64,000 nt of DNA from the NCBI GenBank assembly GCA_963743035.1, contig CAVUOB010000004.1, positions 186,001 to 250,000 on the forward strand, in the 5' to 3' direction. This stretch comes from PALSA-911 sp963743035 (GTDB lineage Bacteria; Pseudomonadota; Alphaproteobacteria; Acetobacterales; Acetobacteraceae). The translations under genes and the position numbers were made by a program. Shown piece after piece: positions 53,444-61,953 of the stretch (position 1 is the stretch's first letter; each line of letters starts with the position of its first letter). The notes under the pieces are model-generated. The model worked only from the letters and a program-made list of their open reading frames with translations, searched no databases and had not been told where the DNA came from.

Positions 53444-56022
53444 TCGCTGTCTCCGATCAGAATGAAACCGGCCCAGGCCAATGGGTCGGGATGTCGCGCC
53501 CGCGTTTCCAGCATGGCCTGGCGCAGTGCCCCCGCCTTGCCCCCGGCCATAGTATGCGCATGGGCGAGCGCCCGATAGAACGCCGGCATCAGCTCCGCGG
53601 TCGCCTGATCGGGAACATACCACAACGAGACCACGACACTGCTCGCACCAGCGGCAAGAAAGGCGCGCGACAGCCCGATCACGCCGTCGCCGCTGATATT
53701 GCCGAGGCCGGTGTTGCAGGCGCTGAGCACCACCAGCCCGGCCTGCAGATGCAGTTTCATGATGTCCGACGCCGTCAGCAACCCGTCATCGCCGCCGCCC
53801 GGCCCCAGCGCGAGCGCGCCGGGAAGGCCCTGGCCGCGTACATCCTCGGCAATCCCGTGCGTCGCGAGATGGATCACCCCGGCGTCCGGCATCGCCGCCA
53901 CCGCTTCTGCCTTGGTCGCCGTCGGCCCGGTCAGCGGCCGCGCGCCGAGCAGGGCCGCGACCGCTTCGGCCTCCCGCCCGGCCTCGGGCAGCGGCGGCAA
54001 TTGCGTTTCCTCGTCGCTGCCGGGATCGAACCGCAGCGGCCCGAGGGTGGGATTGCCCATGACCAGCGCCGACCTCGGCGCCGCGGCACGCTTGCGATCC
54101 AGCAGGCCGAGCGTCTGGATCGACGGAGCGACCAGCAGCGTGTGCGCCTCGATGAAGGCGTGTCCGGACGGATCGCGCAACGCCGCGAAGGGCAGCAGGA
54201 ACAATTGTCCCTGCGGAATCAGCACCACCGGCGCGTCAGGCGATGCCGGCAGCAGATCGGCGATCGGCGCGATCAGCAGGCGGTAGAACAACGCCAGCAT
54301 TTCGTCACGCCCGGCGATGCCGGGCTTCGGTTCGGGAACGTCGCGCGGCCCGAGCGCGCCGAGCGTCGCCCGCGCGTCCCGCACCAGCCCGCCGAGCGCG
54401 GCGTCGATCAGGCCGCCATGCGTATCCAGCCCGATCCGGCGGAACGCGACGTCTCCGCCGGGACGGACCACCCAGACAAAGATGGCGTCGTCGGCCTGCA
54501 CCACGGAATACTCGACCATCGTGGCCCGGCGCGCCGTGGCGATGGCGCGGATGTCGTCGATGCCGGGCGGCGCGGCCGGCCCACCGGTGCGCGCCGCGAG
54601 CAGATCGACCAGCGCACGGGCACGGCCGCGCTCGGAGATTACCAGCGCCGCTTCCGGCCGATGCAGGGCAATCAGCGCGGCCTGCAGATGGGCGTAGGCT
54701 TCCAGCTGGGTGTCTAGCAGGGAGATATTATAACGATCGGCCCCCGCCGCCTGTCCGCGCAGCGCCTCCTGCAGCGTGATCGCCTGGCGCAACGTCGCCT
54801 CGGCGGCGGCCGGCCGACCGGTGCGCAGTTGGGCCAGGCCAAGATTGCGCAGCGCGATGGCCTCGCCGCGCTGATAGCCGAGCGATTCCGTCAGGTCGCG
54901 GCTGCGCTCCAGCAGCGGCACCGCATCCGCGTCGCGGCGCCGCTGGATCAGCATCGAGCCGAGATTGCCAAGCGCCTGGGCTTCGACGAAGCGGTCGTCG
55001 CGTTCGCGGGCGATGGCAATGTCCTGGCGAAAGTAGTCCTCGGCACGGTCGTACTGGTCGAGATGGGTGTAGGCGAGGCCGAGATTGCCCAGGGCCTCGC
55101 CCTCCATGGCCCGGTCCTTCAACGCGCGCCCCGCCTCCAGCGCCTGCTCATAGGATTTCACCGCGTCCTGTGGTTGCTTCTGGAAATACTGCACATTGCC
55201 GAGCGTCATCAGCGCCGCCCCCTCGATGGTCCGGTCGCCGGCACGGCGGGCCAGGCGGATGGCGTTGTCCAGCGCATCGGTCGCGCCGCTGTAGTCGCCA
55301 AGGTAGTAGCGGGTGCGGCCAAGACCGTGCAGCGCATCGGCCTCCCGCCCGGTATTGCCGGTCTCCTGCGCGACGGCGGCCGCCTGCCGGAATGCGTCGG
55401 CCGCCGCCAGGTATTGCTCGGCACGGACCAGCGCATCCCCACGATATTTCAGCGCCAGACCTTCGTTGGCGGGCTGGCCGGTGGCGTGAAACAGCGCGGC
55501 CGCGCGATCGAAGCTGGGCGCAGCCTGCTGTGGCTGCCCGGCATTGGCCAATGCCTGGCCAAGCCGCGCCGCTGCCATGGCACCGGTTCGGGGATCGTTC
55601 GCCGCCTCGGCCCGGGCCAATAATTCGCGGTTCGCTGCGATCGCGTGCCGCAGGTCGCCGGCCAGCGGCGCCACCTCCGCCAGTTTCTGCAGCGCATCTG
55701 CCTGCACCGCCGCATCGCCGGCGCGGCGGGCGAGATCCACCGCCTCGGCCAGCGCGGCCGTGGCCCGGGCCGGCTGGCCCATCAGCTTGGCGGTGGTGCC
55801 GAGCCGATCGAGTGCCACCATCTGCCCGTGCGTGTTGCCGGCGGCGCGGAATGCCGCGATCGCCTGCTCGAACAGCGCGATCGCTTCGCTGCCATGGCCC
55901 AGGTCGAACTGCGCCTCGGCGCGGCGCATGAGATCATCCGCCCCGCCCGGGGCCTGGCCGAAGCCGGGCGACGGCGCGCCCAGCAGCAACAGACACATGC
56001 AGGCGATGCCGGCGAGGCGCAT
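53440..56022 (-). CDS. Exported TPR-CHAT protein (caspase-like)
   Basis: An 860-residue protein. A signal peptide (RLAGIACMCLLLLGAPSPGFG, cleavage near GQA) is followed by about ten tetratricopeptide repeats over roughly 35-430 (units like AEGEALGNLGLAYTHLDQYDRA), a helical linker, and a CHAT domain from about 555 to 855. The CHAT dyad is intact: His 722 in VIHLATHG and Cys 769 in VLSACNTGLG, with the family's LPFAAL and SLWYVPDQAT segments. CHAT proteins are caspase-fold proteases or signalling scaffolds; the signal peptide puts this one outside the cytoplasm. Neighbours on both sides are small exported proteins, spaced 4 bp upstream and overlapping downstream. Start chosen at 56022 because an earlier ATG lies inside the upstream gene. 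Confidence 0.87.
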   Translation of the reverse strand: MRLAGIACMCLLLLGAPSPGFGQAPGGADDLMRRAEAQFDLGHGSEAIALFEQAIAAFRAAGNTHGQMVALDRLGTTAKLMGQPARATAALAEAVDLARRAGDAAVQADALQKLAEVAPLAGDLRHAIAANRELLARAEAANDPRTGAMAAARLGQALANAGQPQQAAPSFDRAAALFHATGQPANEGLALKYRGDALVRAEQYLAAADAFRQAAAVAQETGNTGREADALHGLGRTRYYLGDYSGATDALDNAIRLARRAGDRTIEGAALMTLGNVQYFQKQPQDAVKSYEQALEAGRALKDRAMEGEALGNLGLAYTHLDQYDRAEDYFRQDIAIARERDDRFVEAQALGNLGSMLIQRRRDADAVPLLERSRDLTESLGYQRGEAIALRNLGLAQLRTGRPAAAEATLRQAITLQEALRGQAAGADRYNISLLDTQLEAYAHLQAALIALHRPEAALVISERGRARALVDLLAARTGGPAAPPGIDDIRAIATARRATMVEYSVVQADDAIFVWVVRPGGDVAFRRIGLDTHGGLIDAALGGLVRDARATLGALGPRDVPEPKPGIAGRDEMLALFYRLLIAPIADLLPASPDAPVVLIPQGQLFLLPFAALRDPSGHAFIEAHTLLVAPSIQTLGLLDRKRAAAPRSALVMGNPTLGPLRFDPGSDEETQLPPLPEAGREAEAVAALLGARPLTGPTATKAEAVAAMPDAGVIHLATHGIAEDVRGQGLPGALALGPGGGDDGLLTASDIMKLHLQAGLVVLSACNTGLGNISGDGVIGLSRAFLAAGASSVVVSLWYVPDQATAELMPAFYRALAHAHTMAGGKAGALRQAMLETRARHPDPLAWAGFILIGDSE

Positions 56023-56026
56023 CCGG

Positions 56027-56515
56027 CTACCGGACGGGATCGGGCGTGAAGCTTCGTTCGATACGATCGAGTTGCGGGCGGATGGCGTTGGAGTCCGCCT
56101 CGGTGACACCTTCAAACGCCATGAAGGTCAGCCTTCCATTGGTCATGGTCACCACGCGCTGGAACGAGGGGATGCCGGAGGGCGGCACGCCGGCATAGAC
56201 AGCATAGCCGCCATTCTGCCCTCCGAAGGACACCTGACCGGCATCGACCTCGTGGAAATTCTTCCACTGGCGCTCGAACTGCGAACGGGTCTGAACCAGC
56301 ATCGTGCCCGGCGGCGCCGCGCCGCCGAGGACGCCGAGCTGGAAGAAGCTCCTGCCATGCGACAGGGTGACGCCCTGGTCGGTTTGGCTTGCGGTCCAGC
56401 CGTCCGGCACCAGCAAGGTGAAAGACGGCTGTCGCGGGTCGCGATAGATCGTATCCGCGGCCCTTGCCGTGGAGATGGGCAAGATGACCAATGCGAGTGC
56501 CATCAGGTAGCGCAT
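56027..56515 (-). CDS. Small exported protein of unknown function, CHAT operon
   Basis: A 162-residue protein with a Sec signal (RYLMALALVILPISTARA, cleavage after about residue 19). The mature domain begins TIYRDPRQPSFTLLVPDGW and includes WTASQTDQGVTLSHGRSFF; it looks like a small alpha/beta domain of the type that often precedes secreted enzymes (PsbP/DUF-like), but I cannot name the family. The ATG at 56515 is selected over an earlier one because it starts the signal. First gene of the three-gene CHAT operon; the CHAT gene starts 4 bp after its stop. Confidence 0.75.
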   Translation of the reverse strand: MRYLMALALVILPISTARAADTIYRDPRQPSFTLLVPDGWTASQTDQGVTLSHGRSFFQLGVLGGAAPPGTMLVQTRSQFERQWKNFHEVDAGQVSFGGQNGGYAVYAGVPPSGIPSFQRVVTMTNGRLTFMAFEGVTEADSNAIRPQLDRIERSFTPDPVR

Positions 56516-56730
56516 GCGGTCCACCTCCCTGGTTCCGACCCCGAGACCGTTGCGGTCCGTGGACGAGACGGAACACGTACGCCAAGGGTCGGATGCCGCG
56601 CAAGCCGAACCTGCGGACGGAGCCGGCAATCGGGAATGGATCGGAAGGGTTGTTACGTCACTCGAGGCGCATCCGGATGGCGGGGACCGGTGAACGATCG
56701 GATCCCCGCCGATTTTATACGAGAGCGCTT

Positions 56731-57615
56731 TTACGGATGCTCGTCGCGCTGTTGCCCGCCCAGAGCCGCCGCGGCGCAGGCAATGAAGGCCCCGACCAGC
56801 ATCGACAAGCCGGTGAAGATCGAGAATTTCGACGCAGCCTTGCGTGCGGCGTCCGCGACCTCGACGGCCTTGGCTTGCGCCGCCTTCGCCTCGGCGATGG
56901 TGTCATCCACGCGCTTCTGTGCGTCCGGTTGCGCCATGCCGGTGTGCGCGACCACGAGTTGCACCAGATAGGCCCGGTCATCCGCGGAGACACCACCATT
57001 GGCGGCACCTTGGGCGAAGATCCGGCCAACCTCGGCGCGCGTATCGCCGGCGACCGCATTGCTCGTTCCGGACTGGCCTGTTGCCGGTTGGGGGGATCGG
57101 AACAGCTTGTCCATTTCGTAGCCGCGCATATCGCCCGCCGCACTCGCCGCCGCGCCCGAGGCAGCTTGCGCAACGCCGGCGCCAAGCGTGCTGGCCGCGC
57201 GCACACCGCCCGCGACCAATGCGGAGGAAGCTACCGCCAGCAACAGCAGCCCGACGATGGTGGCCGCCGACCAGGTGAGGAAGCCATGTGCGGTGTCGCG
57301 GAAGAACACTTCATGAGTATGGGTGCCCACCCATTTCGTCCGCAATCGTCCGGTCAGATAGCCCCCCACGCCACCCGCGATCCATTGGGCGACGATGAGC
57401 CAGATGACGGCGACGACGGTCAATGTCCTGGCCGATGCGCTGGAGACCCACGCCAGCCCGAACCCGGAGCCGATCTCCATCAACACCACGGAGACGGCCA
57501 GGGAAACCACCGTGCCGCCAAGAATGGCCGGCCAGGCTATCGCGGAAGCCGACGCCTCCACCGTGGCTCCGGTGGCGGTCACGGGACCCGAAACGGAAAT
57601 GCTGGGGTTGTTCAT
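56731..57615 (-). CDS. Membrane protein of unknown function (tetraspan-like)
   Basis: A 294-residue integral membrane protein with about four hydrophobic segments: WPAILGGTVVSLAVSVVLM (about 28-46), LTVVAVIWLIVAQWIAGGVG, LTWSAATIVGLLLLAVASS, and a C-terminal FTGLSMLVGAFIACAAAALG. Between the third and fourth lies an Ala-rich, charged soluble region (about 150-265) with helix-forming repeats (AEAKAAQAKAVEVADAARKA). This layout is common in alphaproteobacteria but without assigned role. The ATG at 57615 is supported by the spacing to the tiny gene upstream. Confidence 0.75.
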   Translation of the reverse strand: MNNPSISVSGPVTATGATVEASASAIAWPAILGGTVVSLAVSVVLMEIGSGFGLAWVSSASARTLTVVAVIWLIVAQWIAGGVGGYLTGRLRTKWVGTHTHEVFFRDTAHGFLTWSAATIVGLLLLAVASSALVAGGVRAASTLGAGVAQAASGAAASAAGDMRGYEMDKLFRSPQPATGQSGTSNAVAGDTRAEVGRIFAQGAANGGVSADDRAYLVQLVVAHTGMAQPDAQKRVDDTIAEAKAAQAKAVEVADAARKAASKFSIFTGLSMLVGAFIACAAAALGGQQRDEHP

Positions 57616-57620
57616 GGCGA

Positions 57621-57698
57621 TCAATGCCACAGCAACGCAATAAGGATGATTACCGGGATCGGAACCCCTAACAGCCAGAGCAGAATGCTGCGACCCAT
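57621..57698 (-). CDS. 25-residue hydrophobic microprotein
   Basis: An ATG with GGAGG about six bases upstream opens a 25-codon frame: GRSILLWLLGVPIPVIILIA, then LLWH and stop. It is a single membrane-spanning peptide with a central Pro-Ile-Pro, of a kind seen as tiny ORFs in many proteobacteria. It lies 5 bp before the membrane protein gene and is probably co-transcribed. Function unknown. Confidence 0.6.
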   Translation of the reverse strand: MGRSILLWLLGVPIPVIILIALLWH

Positions 57699-57896
57699 AT
57701 CGGCCTCCATCGAGTTGAGAATGCGACAGCGGCAGAACGACTAGCGACGCATCGAGTTCCATAAAGAAATGGGGAACGCCCGAACCGCCCACACATGCTG
57801 CCGCCCGCACATGCTTGCGACAGAAGCGGACAGAGCGGGAACCAACTCGGCCTGACAACCTTGAACCCGATCGCGACTCAAAAGATGGAGGTCAGC

Positions 57897-58133
57897 ATGA
57901 CTGCACGAAAACCCAGTGCGTCCGTTGCCGGCAAACGACCGGGGGCACGAACCCGCGGCCCGACGGCTCAGCCGGCCGAGAATGGCGGAAACCTGGGTAG
58001 AATGGCACACGAAGTCGCACGCGTCATCGCGGGCCGGGAGGTCGCGGAACGGCATCGGGCGGAGACCGAGGACAAGGAGCACGGTCACCGGGATCGTACG
58101 ACCAAGGCCCGAGGGCCGCACTCCGGATCGTAA
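57897..58133 (+). CDS. Small basic protein of unknown function
   Basis: A 78-residue, Arg/Gly/Ala-rich, strongly hydrophilic protein (TARKPSASVAGKRPGARTRG ..., MAHEVARVIAGREVAERHR). The ATG at 57897 follows a TGGAGG ribosome site; a start at 57885 is also possible. No known domain. Composition fits a small nucleic-acid-binding or stress protein, but coding status is not certain. Confidence 0.4.
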   Translation: MTARKPSASVAGKRPGARTRGPTAQPAENGGNLGRMAHEVARVIAGREVAERHRAETEDKEHGHRDRTTKARGPHSGS

Positions 58134-58325
58134 CTGCTTTCCGCATCGCTGATGTTTCGATCCTGAGGGACCATCAGTGCCATCAGCCGTGTGTAGCCGC
58201 TATCCCTCGAAGTGGAACATTCCTGGGTTCCGAAGCGTTTTGGTTGCCGATGTATCTTCGGCCAGACCTCCGCGTCACGCGCCATTCATCGACCCGCCCC
58301 CATCCCTCAACCCTGGAGGTTACCG

Positions 58326-59645
58326 GTGACGATCGGAAGCGAGAATATCATGGTCCCTCCGCCCCTCGCCGCAGGCGGGATCAAACAGCCGGAACGGCCA
58401 AAACTGCGGGACATTCTCGGCCCCGGGCTGATCACCGGCGCCTCGGACGACGACCCCAGCGGCATCGCCACCTATTCCCAGGCCGGCGCCCAGTTCGGCT
58501 ACGGGCTTGGCTGGACGCTGCTGCTGACCTATCCGCTGATGTGCGCCATACAACAGATCAGCGCCCAGATCGGCCGCGTCACCGGGCGCGGGCTGGCCGG
58601 CAATTTGCGGCGGCATTATCCTGCCGCGGTCCTTCACGGCCTCGTCGGCTTGTTGGTAATCGCCAACGTCATCAACATCGGTGCCGATCTCGGTGCCATG
58701 GCGGCCGCGCTGAAGCTGCTCGTCAGCGGACCATCGATCGTCTATGTCGGCGCATTCGCGCTGGTTTCCGTGCTTCTCGAAATCTTTGTCCGCTACGCGC
58801 GCTATGTGGCGGTCCTCAAATGGCTGACCCTGTCACTGTTCGCCTATGTGGGAACGGCTTTCATCGTGCACGTGTCCTGGGGTGAGGTCGCGGTCAATCT
58901 CGTCTACCCCAGGATTGTCTGGAGCAGCGATTACGCCACGACAATCGTGGCGGTATTCGGCACGACCATCAGTCCCTACCTGTTCTTCTGGCAGGCCGGC
59001 CAGGAAGTCGAGCAGGCAGATGAGGACCCGAACGCCCAGCCGTTGCGGGAGGCGCCGCACCAAGCGCCGTTCGAGCTCGAGCGGATCCGGCTGGACACCT
59101 ATGCCGGGATGGCCTTCTCGAACCTGGTTGCGCTTTCCATCCTGATCGCCACTGCCGCCACCCTGCATGCGAGCGGCCACACGGACATCCAGACCTCCGC
59201 TGAAGCGGCGGAGGCATTGCGGCCGATCGCAGGGCGCTTTGCATTCACCTTATTCTCCCTCGGCATCATCGGCACCGGCATACTGGCCCTGCCCGTCCTT
59301 GCGGGCTCTGCCGCCTATGCGCTTGGGGAATCTTTCCGCTGGCCGGTGGGTCTGGCCCGCAGGCCGGGCCGGGCGAAATCCTTCTACGGCGCCATAGCGA
59401 TTGCCACCGCGGTAGGCGCGGCGATGAATTATGTCTCGCTCGACCCCGTCAAGGCGCTGTTCTGGAGCGCCGTGGTAAACGGTGTGGTTGCCGTGCCGGT
59501 GATGGTGATGCTGATGCTACTGGCGAGCCGGCGCTCCGTGATGGACCGGTTTGTTCTGGGCCCGGCCCTGAAAACCTTCGGCTGGCTTGCCACTTTCGCG
59601 ATGTTCGCTGCGACCTTGACCATGTTCATCGCCATGATCCTCTAG
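58326..59645 (+). CDS. NRAMP-family divalent metal transporter, non-canonical
   Basis: A 439-residue LeuT-fold membrane protein with eleven probable helices. The TM1 metal motif usually DPGN here reads DDDPSGIATY (41-50) and the TM6 segment, where Mn/Fe transporters have a metal-binding Met, reads FGTTISPYLFFW (211-222) without Met. This pattern resembles NRAMP-related proteins described as Mg2+ transporters rather than MntH. Start: GTG at 58326 with TGGAGG upstream; an ATG frame further upstream is rejected as non-coding. Monocistronic, ends in a strong hairpin. Confidence 0.88.
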   Translation: MTIGSENIMVPPPLAAGGIKQPERPKLRDILGPGLITGASDDDPSGIATYSQAGAQFGYGLGWTLLLTYPLMCAIQQISAQIGRVTGRGLAGNLRRHYPAAVLHGLVGLLVIANVINIGADLGAMAAALKLLVSGPSIVYVGAFALVSVLLEIFVRYARYVAVLKWLTLSLFAYVGTAFIVHVSWGEVAVNLVYPRIVWSSDYATTIVAVFGTTISPYLFFWQAGQEVEQADEDPNAQPLREAPHQAPFELERIRLDTYAGMAFSNLVALSILIATAATLHASGHTDIQTSAEAAEALRPIAGRFAFTLFSLGIIGTGILALPVLAGSAAYALGESFRWPVGLARRPGRAKSFYGAIAIATAVGAAMNYVSLDPVKALFWSAVVNGVVAVPVMVMLMLLASRRSVMDRFVLGPALKTFGWLATFAMFAATLTMFIAMIL

Positions 59646-59652
59646 AACATAG

Positions 59653-59689
59653 GCCGGATCGCTTTCATTCCGTCTGAAAGCGATCCGGC
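59653..59689. terminator. Strong hairpin after the NRAMP gene
   Basis: Perfect 15-bp inverted repeat GCCGGATCGCTTTCA / TGAAAGCGATCCGGC with a 7-nt loop, 8 bp after the stop. No T-run follows. The convergent lipoprotein gene ends 23 bp further, so it may serve both. Confidence 0.6.
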
Positions 59690-59711
59690 GGCCGCCATAT
59701 GGCGCAGGCGA

Positions 59712-59912
59712 TCAACAGGGAGGGGCCAGTCCGTTGGAGCAGACTACGGTTGTTGAAGAAGGCTGCGTCACGACTGTGGAACCGGAGGGAACCGTCATGG
59801 TCTGTCCGGGCGGGACGACCACGGTTTCCCGCGCGGGGGACGGGGTTTCGCTGTAGCTGAAGCATCCCCCCAGCGCGATGCAGGTAGACAGAACGAGGTA
59901 TGAGAGTCGCAT
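59712..59912 (-). CDS. Small lipoprotein of unknown function
   Basis: A 66-residue lipoprotein: RLSYLVLSTCIALGGC with a clear lipobox (lipidated Cys 17), then a Ser/Thr/Val-rich chain with repeated TVVVPPGQTMTVPSG-like text and two Cys near the C-terminus that could pair. A longer open frame in the other phase here is a shadow. Similar Thr/Val-rich small lipoproteins are common in alphaproteobacteria; role unknown. Confidence 0.7.
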   Translation of the reverse strand: MRLSYLVLSTCIALGGCFSYSETPSPARETVVVPPGQTMTVPSGSTVVTQPSSTTVVCSNGLAPPC

Positions 59913-59989
59913 GTTTCAATCTCCACGGCGAATTACGTGAGAGTAACGCCGGCAGTGTAATGCCGGCGGGGCCGCTTCGGTTCCGGAGC

Positions 59990-60667
59990 CTACTGGGAAT
60001 GGCGTGGCAATCTCGGGAGCGGTGCGTCTCCGCCGTCAGACCCCGTAATCGCCGTGCGCCGGGCATCCAGGCGGAATCGCATCCGCAGCTCGGACAGATC
60101 CGGAGGGGACAGGTTTTCCGCGTGCAGCTGGCGGGCATAGGCCGCGCAAAGACGGCTGCGGAAATAGTCGGGCTGGACAGGATCGGGCCAGCTTCCTGCG
60201 ACCGACAAGGTCAGAATATGTTCCTTCAACCCGGCGGAGACGGCCACGCTGCCGTCAACCTCCAGCGCGCGATCCAGATAAGGCGGCATCACCACAGCGG
60301 CGTACAAGCCGAGGGAAATGGCCTGGTCCAGCCCGATCGTTCCCTCAATGGAGGCTCTGTCCAGTTCCACCTGATGCGGGCTCAGCCCGGCGATCTGGCG
60401 CAGCTCGGTGACAACCTCTCCGAGCAGCTCGCCAACGGCGACCTCATTCATCTCGCCGGCGGCGTAGACCAGGCGATAGGCCACGGCCAAGGCCTGCACA
60501 TGCTCCTCGATGAAGCGGATGTCGTCACGCCGGTCCATGGGCAAGAGCCGCTTCTTCAGGTTGATCAGGCTGACGATGATCTGAAGGTTGTTCTTGACCC
60601 GATGGTTCAATTCCAACAGGAGGATGTCACTATTCCGCATGAACTGTCTGCTGATGAAAATTCCCAT
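59990..60667 (-). CDS. HisKA_2-type histidine kinase-like protein
   Basis: A 225-residue cytoplasmic protein. The dimerisation/phosphoacceptor box LLLELNHRVKNNLQIIVSLI (His 22) is a textbook HisKA_2/HWE H-box, followed by a second helix (about 45-65). The expected HATPase_c domain is hard to see: where the N-box (NALKH) should be, the text is GLYAAVVMPPYLDRALEVDG, and no Gly-rich box is evident. It may be a phosphotransfer-like or degenerate kinase, as in general-stress partner proteins. The start at 60667 is uncertain (ATG at 60640 also possible). Divergent from a small membrane-protein gene. Confidence 0.72.
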   Translation of the reverse strand: MGIFISRQFMRNSDILLLELNHRVKNNLQIIVSLINLKKRLLPMDRRDDIRFIEEHVQALAVAYRLVYAAGEMNEVAVGELLGEVVTELRQIAGLSPHQVELDRASIEGTIGLDQAISLGLYAAVVMPPYLDRALEVDGSVAVSAGLKEHILTLSVAGSWPDPVQPDYFRSRLCAAYARQLHAENLSPPDLSELRMRFRLDARRTAITGSDGGDAPLPRLPRHSQ

Positions 60668-60891
60668 TGCTGCAGGGCGTCGGCCTGCAACCAATGCCTG
60701 GCGGTGTAAGATCGATGCCCCTACGCCGGCATCGAAGTCGCCTGACTTCCCAACGGGGCGAAGCCAGTTACGTTCCCGCTGGCGATGCCATTCCGGCTCC
60801 ATGCCGTCCGGGAACTCATTGCCATCGCGAACGCATTTATCCGCAGTAAGAGCTGAATTTGGGACCGCCGCCGAACGGAAGAGACGAGGAG

Positions 60892-61074
60892 ATGCCCTTG
60901 TTCTATTGTGCAATCGTCTCCCTGGCCACGGCGGTCGTGGCGGCGTTCCTGGGATTCACGCAGCTGATGTCCTGGTCGCAGGCGTCTGTCGCCCAACACG
61001 CATTCCTTGCCGCCATCACGACCTTTGTGCTGGCCTCGCTGTGGGTGGTCTTCGATCCAAGCCTGTCGGACTGA
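60892..61074 (+). CDS. Small two-helix membrane protein
   Basis: A 60-residue protein with two hydrophobic helices (FYCAIVSLATAVVAAFLGFT and AFLAAITTFVLASLWVVF). An ATG preceded by GAGGAG gives the start. Resembles DUF1328/small stress-induced membrane proteins in size, but the family is not certain. Confidence 0.6.
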   Translation: MPLFYCAIVSLATAVVAAFLGFTQLMSWSQASVAQHAFLAAITTFVLASLWVVFDPSLSD

Positions 61075-61171
61075 GCTGGTCCCGTCCGGTCGTTCCCTGC
61101 TTGATCGCCATAAGACCGCGCCACCCTGCAGGGTGGTCGCGGCTATGGTTCGGTGGAACACATCAACGGTA

Positions 61172-61615
61172 TCAGGGATCCAGTTTTTCGAGTTCCGTTT
61201 CCCTGGCGATCTCCGCGTCGGACCCGGCCGGCAAGTCCCCACCGGCAATGGATTGTGCCCTTTCCAGGGCTTCCAGCGCCGCGATGGCATGATCGATCAG
61301 CGCCTGCGTCCCGTCCTGGCGGCCTGTCGCCCGGCGGTTCCTGAGATCGCGCAGAACAGATGCATAAGCGCCATTGTCGCGTGGCGATTCCAGCGTTTCC
61401 TTCGCGTCCAATACCTCCTGCAAATTGGTCGGCTCGCCACCGGACATGCCTTCGTCCGACGCTACCGACAGCTGCCGGGCATCCTGCTCCAGCGTGTCGA
61501 GGGCTTTCTCTTTCTCCTGCTTCGAGAGCGCCGGGTCGGCCACCACCTGGTCGGGCGTGTCGAAATGGGTGTGCGGCTTCTCGAGCTTGGACTGCGTGGT
61601 TTCACTGGTCTTCAT
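61172..61615 (-). CDS. Hydrophilic stress-type protein of unknown function
   Basis: A 147-residue, acidic, mostly helical soluble protein: KPHTHFDTPDQVVADPALS then KQEKEKALDTLEQDARQLS, a low-complexity EGMSGGEP turn, then a second helical part (LIDHAIAALEALERAQSIAG). I recognise it as a hypothetical type found in alphaproteobacteria next to stress genes, with no known function. The GGAGAA ribosome site precedes the ATG. Confidence 0.72.
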   Translation of the reverse strand: MKTSETTQSKLEKPHTHFDTPDQVVADPALSKQEKEKALDTLEQDARQLSVASDEGMSGGEPTNLQEVLDAKETLESPRDNGAYASVLRDLRNRRATGRQDGTQALIDHAIAALEALERAQSIAGGDLPAGSDAEIARETELEKLDP

Positions 61616-61678
61616 GCTGTTTCTCCTTGCTCCCGGAACGCCGTCTCCATGTCGGAATCATGTGCCGGCGCTGCCAAG

Positions 61679-61849
61679 TTATAGTATACCACTTCCTGCA
61701 CAGTTCCTCTCTGACTGGCTCTTCACAGGCTCGTCAGACGGCAGGCGACGCGGCGGCAGGTCGATCTCGGACGGGACATTTTCCCGTTCCGGCGGAGGAT
61801 CGTTCTTGGGGATGTCCGGCCTTGGGTTGGGTGGATCGCTGGATTGCAT
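61679..61849 (-). CDS. Small proline-rich hydrophilic protein
   Basis: A 56-residue, Pro/Glu/Asp-rich protein (SSDPPNPRPDIPKNDPPPER ... EIDLPPRRLPS), almost certainly disordered. An ATG with GAGGAG about eight bases upstream gives the start. Such short proline-rich ORFs recur among rhodospirilla-type genomes; no function known. Confidence 0.5.
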   Translation of the reverse strand: MQSSDPPNPRPDIPKNDPPPERENVPSEIDLPPRRLPSDEPVKSQSERNCAGSGIL

Positions 61850-61953
61850 GAGCTTCTCCTCGTCGCCCGACCTGCCCGACAGCGAGCAGGTCATGGACTG
61901 TTTAACGAATGCCCGCTTGCACGGTTCCCCCTGGGAGACGGGAAGCCGCCCAT

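Noticed and set aside
57740..58325. Further small genes around the basic ORF
   Set aside because: Frames exist on both strands but lack ribosome sites; only the 57897 start was kept, at low confidence.
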